This document shows positions 36,996-48,291 of a DNA stretch of 64,000 nt, piece after piece (position 1 is the first letter of the stretch; every line of letters starts with the position of its first letter). Both the position numbers and the translations under genes were made by a program. Under the pieces are notes generated by a model, which made no database searches, was not told the origin of the DNA, and saw only the letters and a list, made by a program, of their open reading frames with translations. The DNA is from Beta vulgaris subsp. vulgaris (lineage: Eukaryota > Streptophyta > Magnoliopsida > Caryophyllales > Amaranthaceae), in assembly GCF_026745355.1 (NCBI RefSeq), contig NC_079202.1:36593043-36657042 (forward strand), written 5' to 3'.

Positions 36996-37539
36996 ATGGT
37001 AACCATTCTGACGTACATCTTTGAAACTTATGAGGTTCTTCGAGATTTACTCGAATATAATGCGTCATTGATTATCAATTTTGTCCTATTTGAAGATATA
37101 ATGCAGCTTTTCCAGAGCCTTCAATTAGCTTGGTCTGTCCAAGAATTGTCTAACATTTGCTTGGAATATTGTAAGTTTTAAAAATATCTTTATTTTTAAT
37201 ATGGTGTCTGTTGTCCCACTGTCCAGAAGACATTGTCCTTTGTTCCAACTTCTGATGAATTCATATCTTCATAAATAATAAATGCGATGATTAGTATAAG
37301 AAAAATACATATTTTATTAATAATCAAGGGAACAAATACATGAAAGTGATATTGAAGCATTAAATAAACTAAGCAATTAATGGATTGTGATCTAAACAAA
37401 TTTTTTTGCTTCAGCATCATCCATAAAAAAATCTGAAACATCAAGGCTGGGCATGGATGTAGTGGCTTCATTAACAAAGTTTGCTTCAGCATTTTTTCCT
37501 TTGTTTTTTATTGAAGCTTGATATAGATCTACCAAATGT

Positions 37540-38340
37540 TTGGCAGTACGACATGTGCGGCCCCAGTGCCCAGTCATACCACATCTGTGGCAAGTGTCAT
37601 TTCCTTTATAGGACGTCTGCCTCTGATTTCCAGATGATTGTCCCCAATTTTTAAAGTTATTATTTCTTGGGGAAAATCGGCCTCTGCCACGTCCACGCCC
37701 TCGGCCACGGTAATTACCACGTCCTCTCCCATGACCATTGTAATTACCGCGTCCACCCTATGTACAGCATTTGCTTCTGGTGGATTAGAGCTTTCTTACT
37801 CATGGTATGCTGAAGACCCGTAGGTCTAAGTTATGATTTTTCAGCAAAAGATCATTATTTTGTTCAGCCACAAGTAGTACTGAGATTAGCTCAAGTACTT
37901 TTTGAAAGCTCTGAACCTGTATTGTTCTGCCATATATATTAGAAGCGTGGAAAGTGGAGAGCGTTTTATTTATCATTTGCTCTTCTTTGATGGAATGATC
38001 ATAATATCTCAATAATGATACAATTCTAAACAATGTTGAATTATAATCACCGACTATTTTGAAATCTTGGAACCTCAGATTGGTCCAGTCATAATGTGCT
38101 TGTGGGAGGAGCACATTTTTGTGATGCCCATATCTTTCATTTAGGCTATTCCATAGTTCTTTTGGATCCTCCACAAGTAGATATTCAGTTTATAAACTTT
38201 CATGTAACTGATGTCTGAGGAGGACTAAGGCTTTTGCCTTTTCTTGTATAGTCGCAATATAATTGATGCTACTGATGTAGTTGCAACCCCTTGTTGGGTT
38301 GTCACATCTTTAATTGTATGTTCGGGTTCTCGGGCCTTTA
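37540..38340 (-). pseudogene. Copia A gag with zinc knuckle
   Basis: The minus-strand frame at 38174-37800 gives EDPKELWNSLNERYGHHKN and LLPQAHYDWTNLRFQDFK, the UBN2/gag_pre domain of plant copia elements; an upstream part (to about 38340) matches in other frames. A CCHC knuckle, CHRCGMTGHWGRTC, spans 37592-37551 with correct C-x2-C-x4-H-x4-C spacing. Between them is a Gly/Arg-rich linker as usual. It is broken by frame changes. Confidence 0.85.
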
Positions 38341-38482
38341 AATTTATTTAGGTGTACACCGTCCATTCTAAAAACTTTTGCCCAGATAAATCTAGTATGT
38401 TAAATTGTCTTTTCACTAGATCTCCCATTCTTTTGACTACAAACATGTAAATATTTAAAATTACTAAATGATGATGAGTACC

Positions 38483-40476
38483 TCACAAGAAACTAGAAAA
38501 AACTCCTTATGAACTGTAGAAGGGTAGAGCACCCAACCTGAATTACTTAAAAGTGTGGGGGTGTCTAGCGAAAGTGGGTGTTCCTAGCTTCAAGAGAGAC
38601 AAAATAGGTCTAGAAACCGTTGATTCAATTTTTATTAGACATGCTTATCAAAGTGTTATTTTCGTTTCCTTGTTAAAGGTACTAACAATTCTTATGAAGG
38701 TGGTAAAATTATTGAATCAAGAGATGCAGAGTTCTTTGAACACATTTTTCCTATGAAATCCTCTTGCATTAGTAATGATTTGTCATCTTCTAGCTCTGCA
38801 CCTAACTTATGTGTTGCTCCTCTTCCAGATAATCATGTCTCAGATTCAGAGCCAAGAAGAAGCAAAAGGGTTTGGAAAGAAAATAGTTTTGGATCTGATT
38901 TTATTACTGCTTTCTTAACTAAACCTTATTTGATTGATTGTGATTTTGTCTCTGCTTTCATTTTGGAAGATGATCCTAAAACCTATGATGAGGCAATGAG
39001 GTCCATTGATGCAGTATTTTGGAAACAAGCTATTAACAATTAACTTAATTCAATCCTAAGTAATAATACTTGGAAATTTACTGACTTACCCAGGGGTTGC
39101 AAGCCCATTACTTGTAAGTGAATATTTATGAAAAAGTTGCAACCTGATGGATCGATTGATAAATATAAGGCTAGAATTGTTGTCAGGGGATTTACTCAAA
39201 AACATGGAATAGATTATTTTGATACTTATTCCCCTGTCACCAAAATGCAACAATTAGAACTTTGATAGCTCTAGTTTGCATTCATAATCTTGTTGTGCAT
39301 CAAATGGATGTGAAAACTGCTTTTTGAATGGAGACTTGGAGGAAGAGATTTACATGACTCAACCTGAGGGGTTGTTGTCAAGAAAATAAGGTTTGTAAGT
39401 TTGTCAAGTCATTATATGGACTTAAACAAGCTCTGAAACAATGGCATGACAAATTTGACAAAACTGTGGTAAGTAATGGTTTTCATGTAAATGAAGGAGA
39501 TTCTTGTGTTTACTCTAAACATGATGCCTCTGGCTGTGTTATCATTTGTCTCTATGTGGATGATATGCTAATATTTGGTACTGACTTGGATCGTGTCAAG
39601 GAGACAAAGAATTTCTTAAGTTTAAAATTTGAAATGAAAGACATGGGTGAGGCTGATGTTATTTTGGGCGTTAAAATTAAAAGAACTCCAAGTGGTATTT
39701 GTTTAAATCAGTCTCACTATGTAGAAAACTTCTTAAAAAGTTTAACTCTTTTGATGTCGATCCAGTCAGAACCCCCTATGACGATCCAAGTTTTCGTTTA
39801 ATGAAAAATAAGGGTGAACCAGTTTGTCAATCCGAGTATCCGAAAGTTATTGTAAGTGTTATGTTTCTTATGAATTACACAAGAACTGATATTGCTTATG
39901 TGGTAAGTAGACTTAGCAGGTACACTCATAACCCCAACAAAGATCATGGGGATGCTCTTGAACGGTTGCTTAGGTATCTTAAAGGTACCATGGATTGGGG
40001 TCTACACTTCTCTAACTTTCCAGCTGTTTTGGAAGGTTTTTGTGACAAACTGGGTATCTAGTAATGATGAAATTAACTCTACTAGTGGCTATGTCTTTAC
40101 ACTAGGTGGTGGAGCTGTATCTTGGAAATCTTGCAAGCAATCTTATACTGCTATATCCACTATGGAATATGATTTTATTGCTCTTGAATTGACAGGTCAT
40201 GAGGCTGAATGGTTGAGAAATCTGCTTGTAGTTATTCCAATGTGGGGGAAGCCAGCTCCTTCTGTCACTCTCCACTGTGATTCACAAGCTGTCATAGCTG
40301 TTGCAAACAACCACGCCTACAATGGGAAAAAGAGATACATTCGTTTGAGGCATAAGGATGTCAAAGATTTATTGTCAAATGGAGTGATATCACTGAATTA
40401 TGTTAAATCAGAAAGGAACATTGCGGATCCGCTAACCAAAGACCTTTGTAGGAAACTAGTTTTGGAAACATCATAA
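38483..40476 (+). pseudogene. Copia B integrase tail, RT and RNase H
   Basis: APNLNYLKVWGCLAKVGVP (about 38536) is the integrase end. RRSKRVWKENSFGSDFITAF marks the linker. RT motifs follow: [33 protein letters not shown] with a shift, FVKSLYGLKQALKQWHDKF, and the catalytic LYVDDMLIFG (about 39550). RNase H includes [18 protein letters not shown], then [15 protein letters not shown] and [10 protein letters not shown]. Stops at 38520 and 39041 and several one-base shifts (for example near 39250, 39390 and 40050) inactivate it, though the last 530 bases are open. Confidence 0.9.
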
Positions 40477-41074
40477 GGGATGGGCTTAAGGCCCATTGGA
40501 TAAATTGTAACTAATGAACTTCCACTCACTATGAGTTCAAGGGAGGACATTATGAATAATTCGGAAGCACAAATTTTTATTTTCCATCCCTAGATGTTTA
40601 TGATGTAATGTGCTTGCTACATTTTGAAATTGAGATTTAGGGTGAGCTAAGGTTCTTAATGAACCTATATCCATATTTTTGGAGATGTGATGTAGCTCTC
40701 ACTTGATGGGATTCACCTGCTTAGATGTGGAAGTGTGGCCGCTTCCTATGAGATTTGCATGGGCTAATTCTCTAAAGCATCTATGAGCATCCAGGTCTGG
40801 ACGTATTGGCCAGTATAAGGCGTCACTATTATTCGCGGAGAATCAGAATATTATACATGGTCAATTGTGTGCTTAAGTGATGTATTTTTTCCTCCCTATT
40901 AAATTCAAGACTCAAATCACTTGATAGGAAAGAGATCGTAGCTTATTAAAAGCACTAAGTGTTAATTCAAGTTGCAAGACATTGACACTAATGCAATTGG
41001 TTTGTTTTGCCCAAAGCCATTTCTTTTTCCGTTTCATTCCTTTTCTTTTCTCTCTTGTTGAACCTGTGGGGGAT

Positions 41075-41758
41075 TGTTGGAAGTTCAACAATTACTCTAC
41101 AAGAAAAACCTCAAACTGAGGAGTGGAAAGGACAAAGTAAAAAGCTCTTGTACCACATTGAAAAAACAGCTTTTCTTCACCTTGTTTATTAATAGGAGTT
41201 CCTTAACACTACTTGTTAGATAGAGTGCTAGATGGATGGATACACCACACGCGCGCGCACCGGCCGGGCTCGGGCTCGTGGTGAGCGCGGGCTGTGAGTC
41301 TGCAGTCTGTGGTCCGTTTTAGATTTCCTTCTTTTGTTTTGTCGTAAATCGCCAGAATTTCGGATTGCCATTATTACCGTATTCTGTAACCATTGCTAGC
41401 AAGATTTCCGAAGCCTAATTGATTCTCATTCCTTATACTCAGCCTTCCGTTTTTCTCTTTGGAGCCTTATTTAAAGGCTGTTTTCTCTTCAGTCAATACA
41501 TAGAAAAAAAACTCTCTCTTACAGACTTCTCCATAAAATATTCTCTGGTTTTTGGGCAATTTTCTGATCTCAATCCGAGGGGTGTGAGTGCACACATATC
41601 TTGGAGTCGTGTTAATCCTAGAGGACGATCGCTTGGTTTCTATTGCACCAGGGTAGCGCGAAATCTTCTCTTAGGATAGTGGTCATCCACGTCACGACAA
41701 TCTGTTCTTCGTTCATGCTTCAAAAGATAAGTATCATTTTATTGTTTTAATTACAACA
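41075..41758 (+). repeat. Probable copia B LTR (~684 bp)
   Basis: Begins TGTTGGAAGTTC directly after a purine run and ends TTACAACA, giving TGTTG...CAACA inverted ends. A TATTTAAAGG box at about 41468 and a following pyrimidine-rich start-like stretch fit an LTR promoter. The sequence just after it (ATGGCTTCCAAATTCTCC at about 41774) resembles the beginning of a copia gag, so this could also be read as the 5' LTR of a second, lost copy. Confidence 0.5.
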
Positions 41759-42428
41759 ATCTAAAAGACGATTATGGCTTCCAAATTCTCCATTCCTGAC
41801 ATGTCCAAACTAGAATCGTTAGATATAGGCGGCAATTTTTTTTTAAAAAAAAACTAAACTTTACTAGGCCGTCTATATAGGCGGCAATTTTTTTAAAAAT
41901 TAACCTGTCCATATAGCCATTTCAAGAACAAAAAGAAATAACGTAAATAAATGTCCTTGGCCTCCATGAAGGTGGCGTTATTATCAAATTATTTATTTTT
42001 TGGGTTAGCGGCATGATGACGTTTACTACTAGTTTCTTTCTGTTCATCTCTATCTCTTTTATTACTTGGTGGGGGTTGATTTTCAGTTGGTTGTATAGAA
42101 GGGTTATTATTGGTGTTGGGAACTCGAGTTTGTAAGTTCTCTCTGGTATGCGTATTTTTATCGTCGTTAAGGTTACTGGGTCGGGGTTATCTTACAGATC
42201 CCCTCACTGGGTTGGTAGTGAATGGCACATTGTTTCTCTCTATCCAAAAATTAACACCCAAGACATAGACATTGTGCAAAATAATGTTAATCCCGTTACC
42301 TTCTTGATCCATGTTCGGATAGTCAAGGGTTGTGCTTGGAGAAAAAAATTTAGAACTTGAAGCAGAATGGATGTAAAGATTTTAAAGATACCTTTGAATT
42401 TGTCGGTAGCAAACTTGTGCTGATAACG
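41759..42428. other. Copia leader-like remnants
   Basis: Contains two copies of TATAGGCGGCAATTTTTTT about 60 bp apart (41823 and 41876). From about 42000 to 42428 it has sequence that, on the minus strand, follows the primer-binding region of a copia element. No open gene is seen; the short frame at 42148-42360 is not recognised. Confidence 0.4.
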
Positions 42429-42563
42429 TGTTGTGAAACAAAGGGAGCAGAAAGATTATAGAGTGAAAATAACAGTGAAGTGATTCTTTCTTCCCAAAGT
42501 TGTGTAGTGCTACTTATGGCAAAAGCCATATTTATACTACAAGAGATATATTACAAGTCAACA
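42429..42563 (-). repeat. Short copia LTR (minus orientation) with adjacent primer-binding site
   Basis: Plus-strand ends TGTTGTGAAAC and AAGTCAACA give TGTTG...CAACA termini over 135 bp. Immediately outside the end, the minus strand reads CGTTATCAGCAC (42428-42417), a primer-binding motif I recognise from plant copia elements. A CATATTTATAC TATA-like box is inside. It is probably the 5' LTR of copia A, now about 4 kb away. Confidence 0.5.
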
Positions 42564-45500
42564 TGTGTACATTATCATAGTATCTATATTATTATCTAAA
42601 GCAAAATCCTAAATCCTACATGGCAAGCTCACAATCACCGAGCAATTATAGAGCACAAACAATGTAAAACTATCATACCGGGTGTCCACGTAGGATTGGC
42701 CTTGGGTGAATCCGAAAATTACAAGATTTAGAAAATTTAAATGCCTTAATTAGGGGTGATTTGAGGTAATTATTGATAATTAGCATAAATTGTGGAATAA
42801 AAAAGACAAGGTCGGTTTTCATAATCTCCAATTATGTTTAAATTTGGCCGAAATTTATTCATTCCAATTTTATGTACTTTCAGTTTTGCCTTTGTGATTC
42901 ATATATGGTAATGAAATAAAAATATCAATCAAGGATGATTTATGTTAATTGGCAATCAACTATAATTTCGGTCAATCAATTACTCAATTCACATAAATAT
43001 CCGAAATTAAGTACATGTTTTACAAAGCTCTTTCTTAGTATATATAAATAGTACCAATTTGTTATGCATCATCACTATTCATTTTCGTGTTTTCAATTTG
43101 CACTGTCATGCCAACTTCGTCCTCCACCTCAAAGCAATGTCATGCCCTCCACAAAACCTTATACAATCCCATCGTCCAAAGGGAAAGTGGCCCCCTAAAA
43201 TTGATTATTCGAATTTCTTGGATGTTGAATATATGGTTTTAATACTATTTCGTGGAGGGCATCTTTATTTTCACGATGTGTCAAGTATGTCCACGTTTCA
43301 TATCAATAGAAGCAATGAGGTTTGGGCTTATGTTGAAGATGTCAAGACAACAATAGATGGATATCACCCATATTTTGATTTTTAGAATATGATGTTATAT
43401 GATTTACAATGCATTCCTCCAAGAGCTTACAAAGATGATGAATATTTTGAAGACATTGATTTAAACAATACGGAGTGTTGTCGTATTAACAATAAAGTAT
43501 TTGCTCGATTATATTTCTATTGATACGAAAAATGTATCTTGAGCAAAATTTTGTACATTCGGCTTAAATGTAATCAAAAAGATCTCACAAGTTTGTTTGA
43601 AATGCCTAATTAAAATCATGATTTAATCAATAATCCTAGATTACAATTTTCGAAGTGTGATTCTATGCAAAAAGAGAAAATAACTTGAACTAGAGTTTGA
43701 CAATAGAATTAGCTAATCTCACTTTTCGCTTTGTTAGAATTTTGTACAGATTTGTAATGAGAAAGCAATAATTTTAGTTGTTTTTAAAAACTTCCTATTC
43801 TTATTATGATATTATAATAGAAATTAAAAATCAAAGTTAATCAAATTTGTTGTAGCTTATTATATTGAATTGGTAGAATACAATACATAGCTTCAATTGA
43901 GAGAAATTATAAATTGGATTTCTTTAAATCAAGAGAAAATTAGTACTATTTGACTAGCATAGGATAGGGACTCTACAACGAAGCATGTGCACAACAACTT
44001 TTACGAGAGTAGATTTACGAAGGAAATATATTAAATCCTTTGAAACTTTGAGCAACAGATTGAATGATGTACGTGTCTGAGCCTATGATTATCTCATTAA
44101 TCATCTATATCTATATTATTATCTAAAGCAAAATCCTAAATTCTATATGGCAAGCTCATGTTCACCGATCAATTCTAGCGCACAACCAATGTAAAACTAT
44201 CATATAGGGTGTCCCGTAGGATTCGCCTTGGATGAATCCGAAATTTACAAGATTTCGGAAATTAGATGCCTTAATTACGAATGATTTGAGGTAATTATGG
44301 GTGATTAGCATAAATTGTGGAATAAATAAGGCAAGGTCGGTTTTCATAATCTCCAATTCTATTTAAATTTGGCCGAAAATTATTCACTCCCATATTGTTA
44401 TACTTTCGATTTTCCTTTGTAATTCATATATGGTAATGAAATTAAAATATCAATCATGCATGATTTATGTCAATTAGGAAATTAAAAAACTAGGTGGTTA
44501 TTGATTATTTTCAGTAGAATTTTGCAGCAAGTTGTAGTAGAGTTGTGAGGTACTGAAATATGAGTATAGATGGCTGCAAGTAGTAAAGTTTTGGGCGAAG
44601 TTTTAAGTTTCCCAATTAACAGACTTGAAGGATTAAATTTGGGTTTTAAAAATAAAATAAAATAAAAGATAAAATCAATATCATATATTATATCATATAA
44701 TATCTATATTTATATCTATACTGTTATCTAAAGTAAAATCCTAAATCCTACGTGGCAGGCTTATGTTCATCGAGCAATTATAGCTTCACAAACTAAAGAC
44801 TCTCAAATCGATGTCCACGTGGCATGTCACTATATTGTGGCCAAAATTCTTTGTAAAATGCTAAAAAATCGTGAACTATGTTGATTGAGTATTTAAATTA
44901 GATAATTAATATCATGATCTCATATAAGATCTCCGGAAATCAAGCATATCTCGTTTATATATTTATGTGATTGACGTTAATTATGGTTACAATTACGCAA
45001 TTAAAAACCCAAATTCATATACTATTGGCCGAAATTTATAATTCCCATATTGGTTACGTTTCGAAATTTTAAATTCCCAAATAAAAATGGTAATCAATTT
45101 AAATTATCAATCAATCTTAATTATTGTCAATATTAATGGTAATTGCCAATCAATCACTTAATTTAAATTGATAGTATCCGAAATTCTTAACATTCACTCA
45201 AATCATGTGCAAGTTGATCACCTAGATCAAAATCATTCCTTCCTAAATTGAATTACGTGATTTTAGGAATTGATTCAATCAAGCTTTAATATGGAAATCA
45301 TCAATTAATGATATTTGTTTACTATTACGTAATCAATCTAGGACAATAATCACGTGATTGATATCATATAAATATCAAACTTTGCATAAATTAGGGAAGT
45401 AATTCAAGCAAGTTCTCAATTTCAACAAAAGGATCAGTGAATATTAAGTATAAATACACGTTTTATGTGGTATTATCCTCCACCAAATTCATCATTTTTT

Positions 45501-46559
45501 TTTCCTCCATACATTCGTTTCATCACCTTGCAATTTACCCTGTTAGGCTAAAGATTTCCTTTGCATGTTGCATTGACTAAATAGAGGAATTATCATGGCC
45601 AAACCCAAACTAATTGCATACTCTTTCTTGAACGTAGCCTAAACTACTCTTATGTAACTATCTTTACTTAGTCTCTAATATATTCTATCCTAGATATAAT
45701 TGTAGATTCCTACTTTATCTTTTGTAATTATCTCTATCATTTGTAACTATCCTAGGTAGCGATAGGTTGTACTATATTTTATCCTAGATAGCAGTAGGTT
45801 GTATTATACTACTATATACTATGTCAATGTAAATGTAATATATCATTCTACAATTATCATTTATAGAACATTACCCAAGCGTTTCTAATGATATGGTTCA
45901 TCATTATTTTTTACAAGATTATATAATTCATGGTTATCTTATGGAAAAAAAAACAAAGTCGTTTTATTAGTATTGTAATTTTGGTAATTTCATGTTTGGA
46001 CGAATAAACATGGATCTCTTAATGAAATAGTATAGACTTGTGTTGTGTATCAATGACACCAATGATTAAGTTTGAGTAACATATCTTCCGTCACATTCTA
46101 AAGCATTGTAAGAAATAGTGTAGACTTATGTTTGCTTCCCAACTCTTTTGAGTGCATGTGATGGTAAAGTATTCATGGTAATATATCTGCAGTATTCATG
46201 GTAATGAGGATCAGATTTAACATTGATTGAAGGGTTGAGTACAATAACACTACCAACTATATCGTTTCCCTAAAATGAAACATTAGATTAAAGTGATACC
46301 ATAAACTACTAGATAATACATCCTCAATAAATAAAATCAGTTTACCATAATCTTTTAAGTGTGTTTTTTTCACCTTAAAAATAATAAGATTGCGTTCAAA
46401 TAAGTTAAGATAAGTTACATAAGTTCAGTTTCTCATTCATAAAAGAGTTTAAACTCTTTATAAAAAAATTATAATGAGTATAAAGTTCAAGATAATTTAA
46501 GTGAGTATAATGAACCTTACGATTCAAAGCATTGCAATTATTATGTGTCATATGGTATA
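42564..46559. repeat. AT-rich repeat field with three copies of one family
   Basis: Starts at about 42579, 44102 and 44707 share TCTATA(T/C)T(A/G)TTATCTAAAG followed by AAAATCCTAAAT. The first two copies stay alignable for about 370 bp (TTTACAAGATTT, GCATAAATTGTGGAATAAA, GGCAAGGTCGGTTTTCATAA, TATATGGTAATGAAAT); the third soon diverges. TC starts of this form resemble Helitron 5' ends, but no paired 3' end was found. A small frame at 43059-43385 has no recognised similarity. Beyond 45200 nothing is identifiable apart from a local CCTAGATAGC-type duplication near 45750-45800. Confidence 0.6.
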
Positions 46560-48290
46560 CTCCATCCGATCTTTATTAGTTTACCCGTTTTTTTGCACAA
46601 AGTTTTAGAAGAAACAATGTTGTAGGACATAGAAAGAAAGAGAAACTATTATTTTATGTTAAAGTTGAATGTTTGTGTGATGGAAAGTAAGTAGTCTCAT
46701 TCCAAAAATAGTAACAAAAGAAATGGGTAAATTAATAAGGAACGTCCCAAAAAAAATACTGGTAAACTAATAAACACTAGTAGAATAATTGCTTATTGCT
46801 GCGGTGGTATTGCTGCGATTTTACTCATACACAGCAATATATATCGTAAAACGAAAAGGTAAAATATAAAATAAATATATTGTTGCGGTTTCGGCCAAAA
46901 ACCGCAGCAATATAGTATCAACAGGAAAAGTTTTGAAAAAATTTGACTTTTTGACCAGACCTATTGTTGCGATTTTCGTCAAAAACCGCAGCAATATATT
47001 AAATGTAATATTAAAAAAAATAATAGCTAGGGTTTGTTTTTTCCTCATAATTCTCTCATCCTCTCAGCCGTTTAGTTATCACTCCTCACTAATTCTCTTA
47101 ACCTCCCTCCTCTCAACCTTCAACCCTTCACTCTCATCCCTCGTCATTCACCCTACACCCTTCTCTCAACCTTCGACCCTTCATCTTCTTCCCTTCATCT
47201 TCTTCCCTTCATCTTTTTCTTTCTTGAAAACCCATTCTCTTCTCGTCATTCACCTTCACCTTCACAACACAATACATATTCGACCATGGCGAAACAAGAA
47301 ACCGCAATACGTCGACCATGGCGAAACGCTGAGAATATTGAGATGCGAGCTATGGTGAGTGATGAATCGTTGGTGAGGAGAGGCAAGCGACGATCAATGG
47401 TGGAGAGCAATGGGTTTCGAAAAACGAGATCTGATTCTCAAAGGTTAAGACGCGAGCCATGAATGGTTTTTTGATTTTTTTGAATCGTTCTCAAAAAGCA
47501 ACGGGTTTTGAGAAACGGGATTTTTTTTATTTTCGTTTGAAAACGAGTTGTAAGTTCGTTCGAGCCTTAAACCTTTTTTTTCGGTTTTCTTTTTTTTTCG
47601 GGTTTTTAGATATGTTTGTAATTTTTGTTTTAGGATTTTTTTTTTCGTTTTTTAGATATGTTTTTAGATTTTTTTGTTTTAGGATTTTTTTTTTTTGATT
47701 TTTTCGTTTTTTTTAGATCAGTTTCTTTTTTTTGTTTTTATTATAATTTTTGTAATTAGTCATTAAGTTGTAATAGTTGTTTTGTTATTTTTGCCTTTTC
47801 ATTTTACTTTTTGATCTATTGTAATATTTATGTAATTAATTTTTTTAGCTTTATATATTAATGAAATTCATGTTATTTCATCTTCAGTTTGTCCGCGAAT
47901 TTGGTGGACAGTGGATGAGTTAGTTGCATGGTTTAAATCTTTCAAATTTAATTGCAAAATTCCAAAAAAAAAAAATTTTTTTACATGTACCAGGACGTAT
48001 TGTTGCAGTTTTGGGCAATAATCGCAGCAATAGGCCAAGCTATTGCTGCGGTTTCTAGCCAAAACCGCAGTAATACGTTGTTCGTTTTTAATAAAAAATA
48101 AATATATGGCTGCGGTTTTAGCTGGAAACCGCAGCAATATGTTCAAATATTGTTGCGGTTTAAAACTACAGCAATATATAAATTACTTATTGTTACCCCT
48201 TTAATTATTGCGCGGCCAAAACCGCCGCAATAGGCCACTTAATGACCGCAACAATAAGCATTTATTCTACTAGTGAAATATCGGAGATAG
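46560..48290. mobile_element. Stowaway-like MITE split by a CACTA element
   Basis: The left part (46560-46774) begins TA-CTCCATCCGATC and TTTATTAGTTTACC. The short right part (48279-48290), joined to the end of the left part, gives the inverse CTATCTCCGAT with TA at 48291-48292. The inner arms TTTATTAGTTTACC and GGTAAACTAATAAA face each other. The MITE itself is about 227 bp; the CACTA element sits 12 bp from its right end. Confidence 0.8.
46775..48275. mobile_element. Non-autonomous CACTA element 3 (1.5 kb)
   Basis: Ends CACTAGTAGAATAATTGC and, inverted, CACTAGTAGAATAAATGC are flanked by the 3-bp duplication AAA (46772-46774, 48276-48278). Subterminal direct and inverted repeats read ATTGCTGCGGTTTT / AAAACCGCAGCAAT at both ends. 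The interior has a pyrimidine-rich stretch (47040-47230) and T-rich stretch (47520-47720) that give low-complexity frames; no transposase was seen. Confidence 0.93.
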
Positions 48291-48291
48291 T

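Larger units (their letters stand above)
36186..38460 (-). mobile_element. Truncated Ty1/copia element A (gag to integrase)
   Basis: Read on the minus strand from about 38400: gag (UBN2 type), zinc knuckle, GAG-pre-integrase and integrase, ending inside integrase at the junction with the gypsy element. RT and RNase H are missing. Its upstream leader and 5' LTR may be the piece at 42429-42563, separated by copia element B. Stops and shifts are frequent. Confidence 0.85.
38460..41758 (+). mobile_element. 5'-truncated Ty1/copia element B with 3' LTR
   Basis: Begins inside integrase (PHKKLEKTPYEL, about 38483) and runs through RT and RNase H to about 40476, then a non-coding tail, a short purine run GTGGGGGA (about 41066-41073) and a probable LTR (41075-41758). 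Gag, protease and the integrase core are missing. It is a different family from the adjoining copia A, judged by the integrase and RT motifs. Confidence 0.82.

Noticed and set aside
43059..43385. Frame of 108 codons starting MLCIITIHF
   Set aside because: Not called as a gene: no recognised domain, AT-rich repeat surroundings, and no splice or promoter support. Kept only as a note in the repeat field.
47459..47698. Phenylalanine-rich frame
   Set aside because: Comes from T-runs inside CACTA element 3.
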